From Lobosporangium transversale (taxonomy: Eukaryota; Mortierellomycota; Mortierellomycetes; Mortierellales; Mortierellaceae): DNA of 64,000 bases. This document shows, in pieces, positions 11,391-21,313 of the stretch. Position 1 is the first letter of the stretch. Every line of letters starts with the position of its first letter. The stretch covers positions 313,493 through 377,492 of the forward strand of contig NW_019029020.1 in the NCBI RefSeq assembly GCF_002105155.1. The letters are read 5' to 3'. Below the pieces are notes generated by a model. It had not been told where the DNA came from, did not search any database, and worked only from the letters and a program-made list of their open reading frames with translations. The translations under genes were made by a program, and so were the position numbers.

Positions 11391-14387
11391 TCACGCTAGA
11401 TAGTTGTATATTGTCCTAAGGGAAAGCAAAAGGAATATATAGCGTCAGCTTACATTTTGGTAAAAGTAGTGCAGTTGTTCCAATATTCCGACAGGAGCTT
11501 GTGCCATTCACAGTTACCTGTCTCCAGGAGCTCTCTCAAGGTATTCTCGGTCGATTAGAGCTTCAATGCGCTTTTTGATCATAGATGGAGCTGGGTTAAA
11601 GCGCCCTTGTAGCTGACTTATGACCTCAGTAATCAAGTTATTGTGATCCAAGGATTTGCGGTTCTTCATCACTCTCACAATTGCAGCTTCGGCTATGTGC
11701 TTGCGATCTTCATCTACCTTCTCCTGCGTCTCCTTGAGCTCTACTGCCGACTCAACCTTGGATGCAATTGTTTGAATTTTGATACGTAGCTGTCTCTCTG
11801 AAAATGCTGCATTGAACTTGAATGTATCTGTTTCTGCAATCTCTCTAGATTTTGGATCCTTTATCAAAACTTTAAATTTCCCGCAGGCTACAGACTGTAG
11901 TGTCCGCTTCAAATTCTCTGCAGGGAGTCCAGTCTCCTGTTCGATGGTCGTATAAGAAAGGGATTCACCCTCTGGTACATTATTGAAGAGAAGTAGAACA
12001 ATGGCAGCCATAGTTGACACATTGAGCTCATGCTTCTTGTTATCGAAAGTTGCTCGCAGATCCACATTGCCCTTTATAAAAGAATCGTAATATAGCGGTA
12101 TGGTTAGACCGTATTTTTCCCATCCTCATAAATTTAATTGATGTTGTATGGTGAGATACATACCATTGTCATGTGCCATGTTAATTTTCTACCATTATGT
12201 CGTGAAGTGTAGAACCTCTCAAAGACTTTAGTGGCAGCCAAAAAGTCCACTGGGAGATTACATGGCACAGGCATTGATGAGATTGGCCAGAACGTAGACG
12301 TCAACACTGTGACATTCAGCTCAAACGGTGGAGTATCAGCTACTTTTCCAAGGAATTCTTTGAATGATCCCATGGTATCTGTCGACAAACGCATGTCCGT
12401 GAACATTCCTTCAAGTTTGGATGTGAACTGGAAGCCACACTCGATCTTCAATTTAGAGATCATACCACGTTCTGCTTCATCACTAAGGCTCTTTCCATGT
12501 AACAGTCGGTTGGACAAATGTTGTTTATAGTATCTCTCAAATACATCCTTATCTGAGAGGAAGCGGAAAAGCGTTGTGGTCTTATTAAGGATCAAATCAA
12601 CTTCGTCATCTGATTTCTATAAGGCAGATAGGGTAGCGAATGACGTTCAGACAATGTGACAAAGTGGTCAAGAAATAAATCACGCAGCAACACTGAGCCT
12701 CAGCAAGTTGAGGATAAAGTAAAACTTACTCCTTTGAAATCTTTCTTAAGTTTGTTGTCAATAAAAAGCGACATGAATTCAGGCGCTTTGAAGTTCAAGT
12801 TTATGAAAATTTCGAACGCAGAGTTGATCGCTGTTTCAAACGATTTATCTTTGGAAAAGGCTGAGTTCAAGATGGTGTCGAATTTATCTTTTAAATCAAG
12901 AACTTCCTGTACCCATCTCAGCGCCAAAGCTACGCCCAGCGGTATTCCTTTCTCTGTATTTTCAATCGCTGATTCCTTCACATTTGTATTGATTGCTTTG
13001 CCACATTCTTTAATGTAGCTAGAAACGCCAGACTGGAGCTCCTTCGCTCCGTTGGGTACTCTTGAAAAAAGCCTGTACATACGATCCAAATCTGCCATGG
13101 AAATTAAGATATTAGGTATTTAAGTATATAAAACTAAACATAGATCCACCAATAAACTAATAAAATTCGCCTTCTATACCTTCTAAGCGATTATTGATTA
13201 AAAGTTGCTTCAGACCCCAATTTTCCATTTCCATGACTGTTTTGAGATGCTTTGCAATCATCTCTTGCTCAACAATCATGCGAATCTTCGGTTCCGTCTT
13301 TTCCGTCAAATAGTGGGAGCAACGCTGCTGTTCTTCATCCAGTCTATTCTCCACCTAGTCGGCAGTCAGAAAAAATATTAACATATTAGTATATGTATAG
13401 GACAAGGAAGGGAGCTTAGTGTGAACAGACAACCACACCACTTCATTACCTTGCGCATATACTCAGGCGGGTCAAACCTTCTGACAAGATCATCGCTTTC
13501 AATCCGGTAAAACTCGCGGCTCGTCTCCACAAAACGGGTTTCAAAGTCTGACACATAGATCGAGTCTGCTCCGTTGTTCTCCTTCATCTCAAGTAGCATA
13601 TCTGTGCAAGCCTTAATGGCTCCACGATCAATCATATCTCCTTTTCGCTCTAAGGTTATTTGCTCAAGTAAAACCTTCTGCAAATGTGATTGAATGGGAT
13701 ATTTTTGCGATCGAATAACTGTGTCTCTGAAGAGGTAAAGGCCCATGTCATATGTTCGAGGTAATCTACTCTGAGGCACATAATTCTTGTCCTATTGATA
13801 TGGTATCCAATAACACTTAATTTCTGACATTATCCAAGGAATCAGGTATCGAATGACGAGGAGATGGAACCAGATTGAGTGTCGCTTCTTTGACCAGTAT
13901 TATCCTGACTTACCATGTGCACAAGGATATCGCTAATCATTAGAAGGCAAGTCACATGGTGCTTCCAGAGCCTCTGTATTGCTTTTAAGACCTGTACTCC
14001 TTCTGAGGGCGATGTATCTGCAATACCCAGTATAGGGACGATCTTGCTTTCGGCTTCTGACATCAAGTGCTTTTCGATCAGCTCCTTAGTGCCATTATAA
14101 AGGCGCTCGCCACACTTATGAATAACGAGGTTGTATCCGCATCGGTAGACCTCTTCATAAGACAGAGTATAAGCCTTTTGCTCATGGATAGTCGTAATAG
14201 CGTTGGCAAGAGTTGACCAAGTGCTTTCAAAATGCGACTCTGCTGCAGCCTGAAATAAAATAGAAGCATGGGTTGTATTAGTAACTTGTATTATGACTTG
14301 GCTAAAGTTGTGCTAGTATGGACTTACCTTTCTCTGGGGAGGCCTTATTTTCCCTCTAACAGGTCTTCTTCCTTGAAGAGAAGCCAT
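11391..14387 (-). CDS. CUL3: Cullin-3, scaffold of BTB-type ubiquitin ligases
   Basis: Scaffold that joins BTB adaptors to the RING protein Rbx1 and is activated by NEDD8. Eight exons on the minus strand: 14387-14328, 14249-13914, 13791-13450, 13354-13180, 13091-12730, 12616-12164, 12071-11518 and 11415-11391. All phases close, giving 768 residues, the same length as I recall for human CUL3. Landmarks are an N-terminal helix YEEVYRCGYNLVIHKCGERLY, the cullin-homology block SDKDVFERYYKQHLSNRLL, the winged-helix block STMAAIVLLLFNN with LQSVACGK, the neddylation segment IVRVMKNRK (the Lys after Met is the expected NEDD8 site) and the conserved end IYNYLA. That end is encoded by a 25-nt last exon. 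It is closer to CUL3 than to CUL1 or CUL4. Confidence 0.95.
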
Positions 14388-14826
14388 TGAAATGTTGAAG
14401 GTCTTAGTGGAAGCGTGACGGATTAACGTGCGAACAATGTGAACCGAGGAAGAAAAAAAAAAATGTAGCGAGACGAGTTTAGGAAAGAAAGAAAGTATAC
14501 CGGGCGATGAGGTTAGGAAAAGATTGGAATCTTGACAAAGTGGTCAAATGAGTGTGTCGATGTGTCAATGGAAAAGCACTGAGGGGAGAAGGGGGTGCAA
14601 GTGGGTGACCAAGTGATTGAAGAATAGGTACAATGCACTGTTCACAAAAAAAAAAAAAAGCGGACAGTCACGAGAACGAATATTTGGTGGCACCAAATGA
14701 CAAAAAAACATGCCTTTCATTCTTTCCGAATCCAGAAGTTGTTTCTCATGAGCCTTCGCATGCGAAAAGAATTACATTTTAAACATTAGCGTTGACCAGA
14801 CTGTCATTCTAGCGCAAGAGCGTATT
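14388..14826. promoter_or_regulatory. Divergent promoter region between cullin-3 and the 14827 gene
   Basis: About 440 nt between two divergently transcribed genes, purine-rich on the plus strand (A13 at 14647-14659). It presumably drives both genes. No specific element stands out. Confidence 0.35.
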
Positions 14827-16774
14827 ATGCACCAATCACTGAAGCATAAGCTGGTAGGACAAGCAGCTGCATTGGAATGGTTTTTCTGAAGGGAGCCCAA
14901 GAAAAGTACTATATTAACAGACGTCCTTTGTGCGTCTAATAGGATGCTCCAGAGGACGAGAATTATCGTCCACGGACGCGTAAATCCATAGGCAGGCCTT
15001 CGCCTAGTTCTTATCACAATGTAAATGATCCAAAGCAGTCGACGGCCACAGTGCTCCATGATCAACTGACGTCTACTGTGGAATCTGAGCATTTGTCCCT
15101 GCGGAACTTAGTGGCGCCCCCTACAGGCTCTATAACATCTCACTCGAATTCGGCAACCTCACGCACCAACCAACGCATAATGAATGCGAAGACATCATTT
15201 TCACGACCTGAGCGTAAAACAATGGCTGTATCTCAGGTCTCGAAACACTTCGTCTTCGAAGCAGCTATCTCTGGAAAACCAACCCAAAGTACACAAAGAT
15301 TTAGCCAATTTTCCATCCGCCCAGCCATAACAGACACTATTCCTGTCTCTCGAGCAACAAGGCGACAATTTGATCCGTCAAAAATCAAGAGGTCATCAGA
15401 GTTTGCAAAAAACTTCATCCTCCCAACCCCTAATAACAACGCCACCGCCACAAAAAGCAAAAGGAAGGATAAGTTCAACCCGCCGCTTGTGAGGTATGAG
15501 CTGTAGACAAACCTTTTTTTCTTTTATATTGAATTGTGATTCTAGTGTCCACCATCCACTAACTGGGTTTTCGAGTGTTTTCTAGTGGAGGCTATGCAGA
15601 AACCCTGGTAAACCTGATGGCATACCATAAATCTGAACACACGATGTGGGCAAATGCAGCATTTAGACAAGGTATGAGAATGATATTTCATTAGAATCAG
15701 TGGGGAAAACAGATCTGTCATTAATATATACATACATGTACATGTCCCAAACACTCTGTAGACAAAGTATTTGGATCCACAGAACCGATAGGTATAATTG
15801 AAATCACATACATTTCCAAGAATCATAATCTACAATGGGCTCTATGCAAAATTATTCAGAGTAAAAACAGCAAACCACCATTCGATATTACTTTTAATCA
15901 GGAGGTACAGGCAGAGTTTCATCAACCAATAGATGCGAGGACCCAACCTATCTGTGAGGGGCAGAAGCAAATGCCCCAGACTGCCGAATATGAATTTGTG
16001 AGCTCGGCGCCATCACAAGATCAAAGTAATATCATCGAGGTCGATTCTGACCCATTACAGCTTGAAGAGGAAGACTCAATTAGTGGAATAGACAAAGGAA
16101 TGCATAAGATGGACGTGTTGTTGAGTTCAAAAAGCCCAGTACTCGATAACAGTTTTGACGTTTTTATGGAGGGTCAGCAAAAAGTTCGAGTGCAGCCTGA
16201 TTCCAATCTGAACACTATTTGTGAAGAAGAGCCCGACACAGTACATCAGTTGCAATTCTTGATGAGCTCACAAGGCTCGGAAGAAGGAGCTCAGGATGAG
16301 AATGAAAATGAGATAGACCAGATACGCAAGGAGTTTATGCAACAACGGCAGTTGCTTTGTGAAGCAAAACATACATTGAAAAGTACTACCATATCGTGCG
16401 GAAGTAAAACCAATGTCAACGACGAAATCCGGAATGGTAACGCTGCCTTTAGTAGTGATTGTGCCTTGTCAAAAGCAGCAGAAGCGATTAGCGGTACTTA
16501 CGATAGGTCATTGAATCTGGGGAATCGATACGTGTCGGAGTCCGTCCAAGATGCTACAGAGAACTCTTCTTCCTTCGTCGAACCTAAGAATCCAGGATCA
16601 AGTCTCGTTATCATATTTTCAAATCTTTTTGACTGGTCTGCGCTTAAAGTTAATGATAAAGTTGAGATACATGAGCCTTGTAGAAAAATCGCGATACCTG
16701 GCCTCAGTATGGTAGCCTATGGGTCCGCAGTGTGGATTGCTGAGCGGTACAAAGTCATATCGAATCAGCGCTGA
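14827..16774 (+). CDS. Unrecognised protein, possibly with an OB-fold-like C-terminus
   Basis: Spliced model: 14827-14853, 14943-15493, 15586-15671 and 15762-16774, all GT-AG with closing phases, about 558 residues. The first exon is only 27 nt (MHQSLKHKL). The N-terminal part is basic and Ser/Thr-rich (KRKDKFNPPLVR). A middle block (GGYAETLVNLMAYHKSEHTMW, then IGIIEITYISKNHNLQWALC) is predicted structured, followed by an acidic linker and a C-terminal block with FDWSALKVNDKVEIHEPCRK and VWIAERYKVI. The pattern 'L-x-V-x-D-x-V-x-I-x-x-P' recalls OB-fold domains, including those of SPIDR-type DNA repair scaffolds, but I cannot confirm homology. Gene reality is likely; function is unknown. Confidence 0.65.
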
Positions 16775-17446
16775 GTATGCACATTTTACAGTTATATGTG
16801 AACCTCGCATTCATTATTTCATAAAAATTTATGATACATTCATGCCCAACTTTTTGTCCTGTTGCTTCTACATCTTATTATACTTGCATTAACCGCCGTT
16901 GTCGAGCGTCCTCTGAATTACTTTTGGATGGTCTCTTTGCCATCTTTCATTTAAAACCGTGTCTGCACAAACGTGTCCAAGCATTAGACCACTATCAACA
17001 TCATCCTTAGGAAATTCTGGACTTGACATCTATTTTTCTGTGGCATTATTCAAGACCAGAGTGGGCTTGGTCTCAGATAAGAATAGAAGGAGTTTTGAAA
17101 ATCATCCGCATTGAAATATTTTGATGCTTCTCACCACAATGACAGTTGTTGGTGCAGCTATATTGGTTTCATATTTGTACCTGGTTTGATATCAGCTCAT
17201 TGGAACCTGAATTGATCCTGACTTTAGTTGATGAGCGAAACATCAACTGGAGTCAAGTCTATCCAAAAAGGAAGCCAACACAAGTTCCTAAATTCTATCC
17301 CAGAGTAAACAGAGTCGTCATCAAGGGATAGCTTTATTTAGTTATAAAAAAGAACTATTCATAATATTCACGTATTTGCCATAACAGAAAGGGAAGCCAT
17401 ATCTTTCTGATAGAAAGCAACTTCACATTCTCTAGTAATACTTGAA
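16775..17446. other. Convergent intergenic region, nothing recognised
   Basis: 672 nt between the 3' ends of the 14827 gene and the thioredoxin-UBX gene. A 61-codon ORF at 17146-17331 has no recognisable features and no supporting start context. Confidence 0.35.
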
Positions 17447-18352
17447 TTACGTCTTGGCAATGAGTTGCGCACGTGGAGCCAATTTGGCCTCTTCCAGCGT
17501 TTGTTGCAAAGCCGAGCCCTCATATACCCTAAGTAAAAGGCGGCAGACATCAACGATGTCAAACATGTACAACCTAGTATTCATTAGCGTATAAATACAT
17601 TGAGCCTATTTCCTTAAATACTTACATCTTTGGAAAATTGGTCATTAATGAGAACCCGGGAGCATTGATTCCTCTAGCGTTCAAGTTGGCCCTGACAAAC
17701 TCATAGACCTGTTGTAACGTGTGTGAAGGCTCAAAGTCACCACGAACCATGGACCCATCTGGCAATCGAATTTGAATCTGGCAAGCGCCACCTGGTCCAT
17801 CTACGGTCTCGGTATTTACAAATGGAGTCGCGCCATCGTAGGCGCTGCTACTGCTGCCACTGCTACTGCCGCCCAACGTCTGCCCCACACCTGAGAAAAC
17901 ATTGCCATCGTCGTGCTTCTTGATTAAGGCCTGAATCTGGCCTACATCTGCTCCTACAATTCGCCCAACTTCTGAACCATTCTTCATAAAAACGATTGTG
18001 GGCATGGCGGATATTTCATATGATCCAGCGCATTCTTTTGCCTGGTCCACATCCATCTTTGCAAAGATAACTGACTTGTGCTTCTTTTCAAGCTCTTCAA
18101 GTATGGGAGCTAGAGTCCTGCATGGTCCACACCATGTTGCAAAAAAGTCGACAACAACCTACCATTTAATGGATACGCCAGTGAAAAGGAAAAAAAAAAA
18201 AAAAAAAAAGCAGTGAGCCTTTAGTGAAATGTAGAGTACAAGTGCTTGTAAACGTGTCGAGTTGCCTTTATCCCGAATGTTTTATTTACAAGTTTGCGGC
18301 CTGCTGAATTCAACACATTGTTGAGCTCGGATCCCGAGCTAACTTGTTTCAT
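17447..18352 (-). CDS. Thioredoxin-UBX domain fusion protein
   Basis: Three exons on the minus strand (18352-18290, 18158-17626, 17528-17447), phases closing to 225 residues. The N-terminal domain is a classical thioredoxin: after SAGRKL comes VVVDFFATWCGPCR with both redox cysteines, then MDVDQ and AMPTIVFMKNG with the conserved cis-Pro. A Gly/Ser linker (GGSSSGSSSSA) leads to a C-terminal UBX domain: IQIRLPDG, then LQQVYEFV, then FSLMTNFP, then LEEAKLAPRAQLI. UBX domains bind Cdc48/p97, so the likely job is to bring a disulfide reductase to Cdc48 or proteasome clients. That is inference. The FP loop that usually contacts Cdc48 is present as NFPK. Intron 1 contains a sense-strand T20 run. 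Confidence 0.9.
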
Positions 18353-18949
18353 TAGGAAGGATAAAAGACGTAAGAATAGAGGAAATGAAATAGTCGATGA
18401 TGTAGAAAAAGTGGATGTAAAGGTCCATTTCTAATTCAAGAATATAATGTTATTCGAAGGTCTGTGCGACAGTTGTCCTATTTTGCTTTTTATCCAGTGA
18501 TTGATGCATCTGATGCACAGAATATTACGAAAACTTTGGTAAACGTGTTCCAGACATTTCTTGGGTAATTAGCTTTATGAAATAAAAACAAGAGGCGAAG
18601 AATATAATATACAACGTATCGAGTCAATTAAGTAACTAAACGCACCCAGTAATAAAAAGTTTTGATGGCAGGCCGCGTGTAGACTTATAGCTGATGGATA
18701 ATATGTTTTTTTTGAAATTATACTCAAGCGATGGATATGATAATAGAAAAGGATTCTACACGGCCATGTCTCTGGAGTCTGCCAGGGACATCCGAGATAT
18801 GAACCATTCACATTAAAATTTAAACAATATAATCGAACTTAATCTGAGCCAATACAACAAACACTATGTATTTATTTATTATTGTTGCTAATTCGTTGTT
18901 CTTGATTCTGCTTTATAAACCTTTTGGGCCTACATAATATTCATCAAAG
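18353..18949. other. Spacer upstream of thioredoxin-UBX
   Basis: 597 nt between the Sec2 gene's 3' end and the thioredoxin-UBX start, both on the minus strand. AT-rich, with no gene recognised; it presumably contains the thioredoxin-UBX promoter. Confidence 0.35.
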
Positions 18950-20812
18950 TTAGGTTAGCGTCTCGTCCCCGCTAGGGATCAGTGAGCCTGTTGACTCTGG
19001 TCCAGCCGAAGCCAAGGTCATTGTCGAAGGATTCGCTGAAACCGCTTGTTTGGATTCTTCATCTGCATGTTCCGAGATGTTATCAACTACGCTGTTCGTG
19101 TTAAGCGCTCTCGTCTTGTCTTCAGAAACCTTGCGAGATGATGCGCGCGATGAAAAATCATCGATTGCACTAGTAGATTGTGGTCTTGAAAGTGGTTCCG
19201 CCCGTTCATTTTTGGGTGTTGTAATTGGTGTGACAGACGCAATTGATCCTGAATCACTGGCTTCTGCTCGATGATAAACCCCTTCTGGCCACTCCCCGGA
19301 GGGGCCCATATTACCAATAGATTGTGTGGCTATACCAAGCTCTGCAAGCATGATTGGGAGCACTCCTGAACGTGCATAGAACATTTGTAGTCGAAGACGA
19401 AGGCATTCTGAGTATAGGTCCTCAATTGCACGAGATGCATATAGGCCGGCGCGGACGTTCCGAATGAAAATGTAGAACTCACAAACGGCTACCAAACGGT
19501 CTCGACAAAATCGATCGATGAACGACCATTCGTCGGAAGTCGCTATGCGATACCGATGGCTTAGGGGTCCTGCGCGTCCACAGGCCTGACAGCCTCCCTT
19601 AGGTGCCTGATACATAGCATACTGCGTCTGTAGTCGCTCCCAGAGCATGTTCTTGTTAGAAATGGAATTGCGCGCAGGTGAAGGTGGTTGTTGAGCTGCT
19701 AGAATCATACGTTCGTATTCCTTGACTTGCTCTGGCGTCGCTTCCTCGATATAACACGTGTTGGAACAGATGCCTTCTGTAAGTTTCCTAGCTGAAATCC
19801 TGGGGTTGTTTCCGAATCGTAGGCACGGTTCTACATCCTCGTCTTGACAATGTCGCATGAAAGGCAAACTATGAATCTTTGCCAAGCGCACTGACGCACT
19901 TTGCGTAACAAATTCCTTGAATTCTTGGATTAATTGGCCATCGATAGCTATTGCAGTCTCCGGCCCCGGTGATGCTGGCTGTTCAATCTCCGAGATCCTG
20001 CTCAAGCCAAATAATTGAGCAAGATCAACGCTTCCACGGTCTGAAGGATTGGTTGAAGAGCGTTTACTCTGCGGTCGTGACTCCATCATAGACTCCATTT
20101 TTGCCTTAAGCTCCTTGAGCTGGGAAGTCTCGGCTGCGAGTCGCTCCTGAGCGTCTTTCAGCTCGAGTTCGAGATGTTTCCGTTTCAACTCAAGTTGATG
20201 CCTTGCTCTCGCCTCTGATGCCACCATACCGTTGGCCTCTTCAAATAATGTGCGACTGAGCTCCTCCAACTCATTTTCAACCATTTCTTTGGCATGTTGC
20301 ATCTCGGCGACTTTCTCGATCTCGTCCACATATTTGTCGTTCAGGATTGCTAGATCGCGCTGAACGTTTGAGTGTTCAGATGTTTTTACAGCGAGTGTAT
20401 TTTCAAGCTCTTCAACTTTTTGACGGAGCATCCGCGTTTCTGCCGACTCAGACGTAGCTCGTGCCTGTGCCTCCTCCAGATGTTTTTGAGTGCGCTCCTG
20501 CTCCTCAAGCAATCGCGCGTGTTCCATCGCTGCTTCCGCCCAAGCAGGGATTGTACGCTGACAAATACCGCAGGTCCCATTGGCGTAAGTCCTGTTTACC
20601 CTGTGGCAGGGACAGCCTCCTTCAGTGGGGTTATGCACGCTTCCATTTATGTAACCGGAATTGCCACTAGTACTAGTGTTGGTACTGATGTTGCCCTGCT
20701 CGCTATTCACACTGTCGGCATTGATGGCATGCGAATCAGCGGTCGAGTCATCAATTGCAACTGTAGCAGCATCGATTTTGTCAGAGTTCATGACGTGGCA
20801 ATAAAAAGGCAA
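18950..20812 (-). CDS. SEC2: Sec2-type Rab guanine nucleotide exchange factor
   Basis: Exchange factor for the Rab GTPase Sec4/Rab8 on secretory vesicles. Intronless, 620 residues from the ATG at 20812; a second ATG seven codons downstream is an alternative. Residues ~90-260 form a long coiled coil with the Sec2 signature ELEELSRTLFEEANGMVASE, which in Sec2/Rabin8 contacts the GTPase. Upstream is a Cys-rich cluster (CPCHRVNRTYANGTCGIC). Downstream (~310-510) is a conserved globular region with paired cysteines (GGCQACGRAGPLSHRYRI) as in fungal Sec2-related and RAB3IL1-like proteins. The C-terminal ~110 residues are low-complexity Ser/Thr. Family call is firm; the extra zinc-knuckle-like cluster at the N-terminus is unusual to my eye. 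Confidence 0.88.
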   Translation of the reverse strand: MPFYCHVMNSDKIDAATVAIDDSTADSHAINADSVNSEQGNISTNTSTSGNSGYINGSVHNPTEGGCPCHRVNRTYANGTCGICQRTIPAWAEAAMEHARLLEEQERTQKHLEEAQARATSESAETRMLRQKVEELENTLAVKTSEHSNVQRDLAILNDKYVDEIEKVAEMQHAKEMVENELEELSRTLFEEANGMVASEARARHQLELKRKHLELELKDAQERLAAETSQLKELKAKMESMMESRPQSKRSSTNPSDRGSVDLAQLFGLSRISEIEQPASPGPETAIAIDGQLIQEFKEFVTQSASVRLAKIHSLPFMRHCQDEDVEPCLRFGNNPRISARKLTEGICSNTCYIEEATPEQVKEYERMILAAQQPPSPARNSISNKNMLWERLQTQYAMYQAPKGGCQACGRAGPLSHRYRIATSDEWSFIDRFCRDRLVAVCEFYIFIRNVRAGLYASRAIEDLYSECLRLRLQMFYARSGVLPIMLAELGIATQSIGNMGPSGEWPEGVYHRAEASDSGSIASVTPITTPKNERAEPLSRPQSTSAIDDFSSRASSRKVSEDKTRALNTNSVVDNISEHADEESKQAVSANPSTMTLASAGPESTGSLIPSGDETLT

Positions 20813-21313
20813 TTGGGTATGTCTCTGTCCAACCTTTCTATGTTTGTTGCTAGCTGTGCTTGAGTTGGCTCCCTTTCGTTAGTTCTGTGATTGAATGACT
20901 GAGAAGTGCGGTATGATTTACAAATTTTTGAATGAAGTCAAGATCCTAATGGCAACAGACCACTTTTGCAGATGGCTGCGCGTGATGGAAGAATCAATCG
21001 GGTAAGATTCTGTAGAGGGAGTGAATGGGGGTGATAAAGAGAAATAAAGGCAGGTCGAGTCAACACCCACTCCACAGTCCTCATCCTATTTGGCTCTTTT
21101 GAACTTCTGATGCGCTCTACCACACACACACACACGACAGAGCTGCAGATCCATTGCATGAAATCAACTAACCAGAATGCCAATCCCACGTTTGCATGCA
21201 CGACATGCAAACAAGTAACTTCTTACTGTTAACTTGTCACTGTGCACAGGCGCGTCTTGTCATACCAAAGCATTAAAGACGGTTTTTTATTATTTGCTTA
21301 AGTGAACAACTCA
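20813..21313. other. Spacer upstream of Sec2 with a short CA repeat
   Basis: 501 nt between two minus-strand genes. It holds a CA dinucleotide run at about 21120-21136 and no recognised gene. It presumably carries the Sec2 promoter. Confidence 0.4.
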
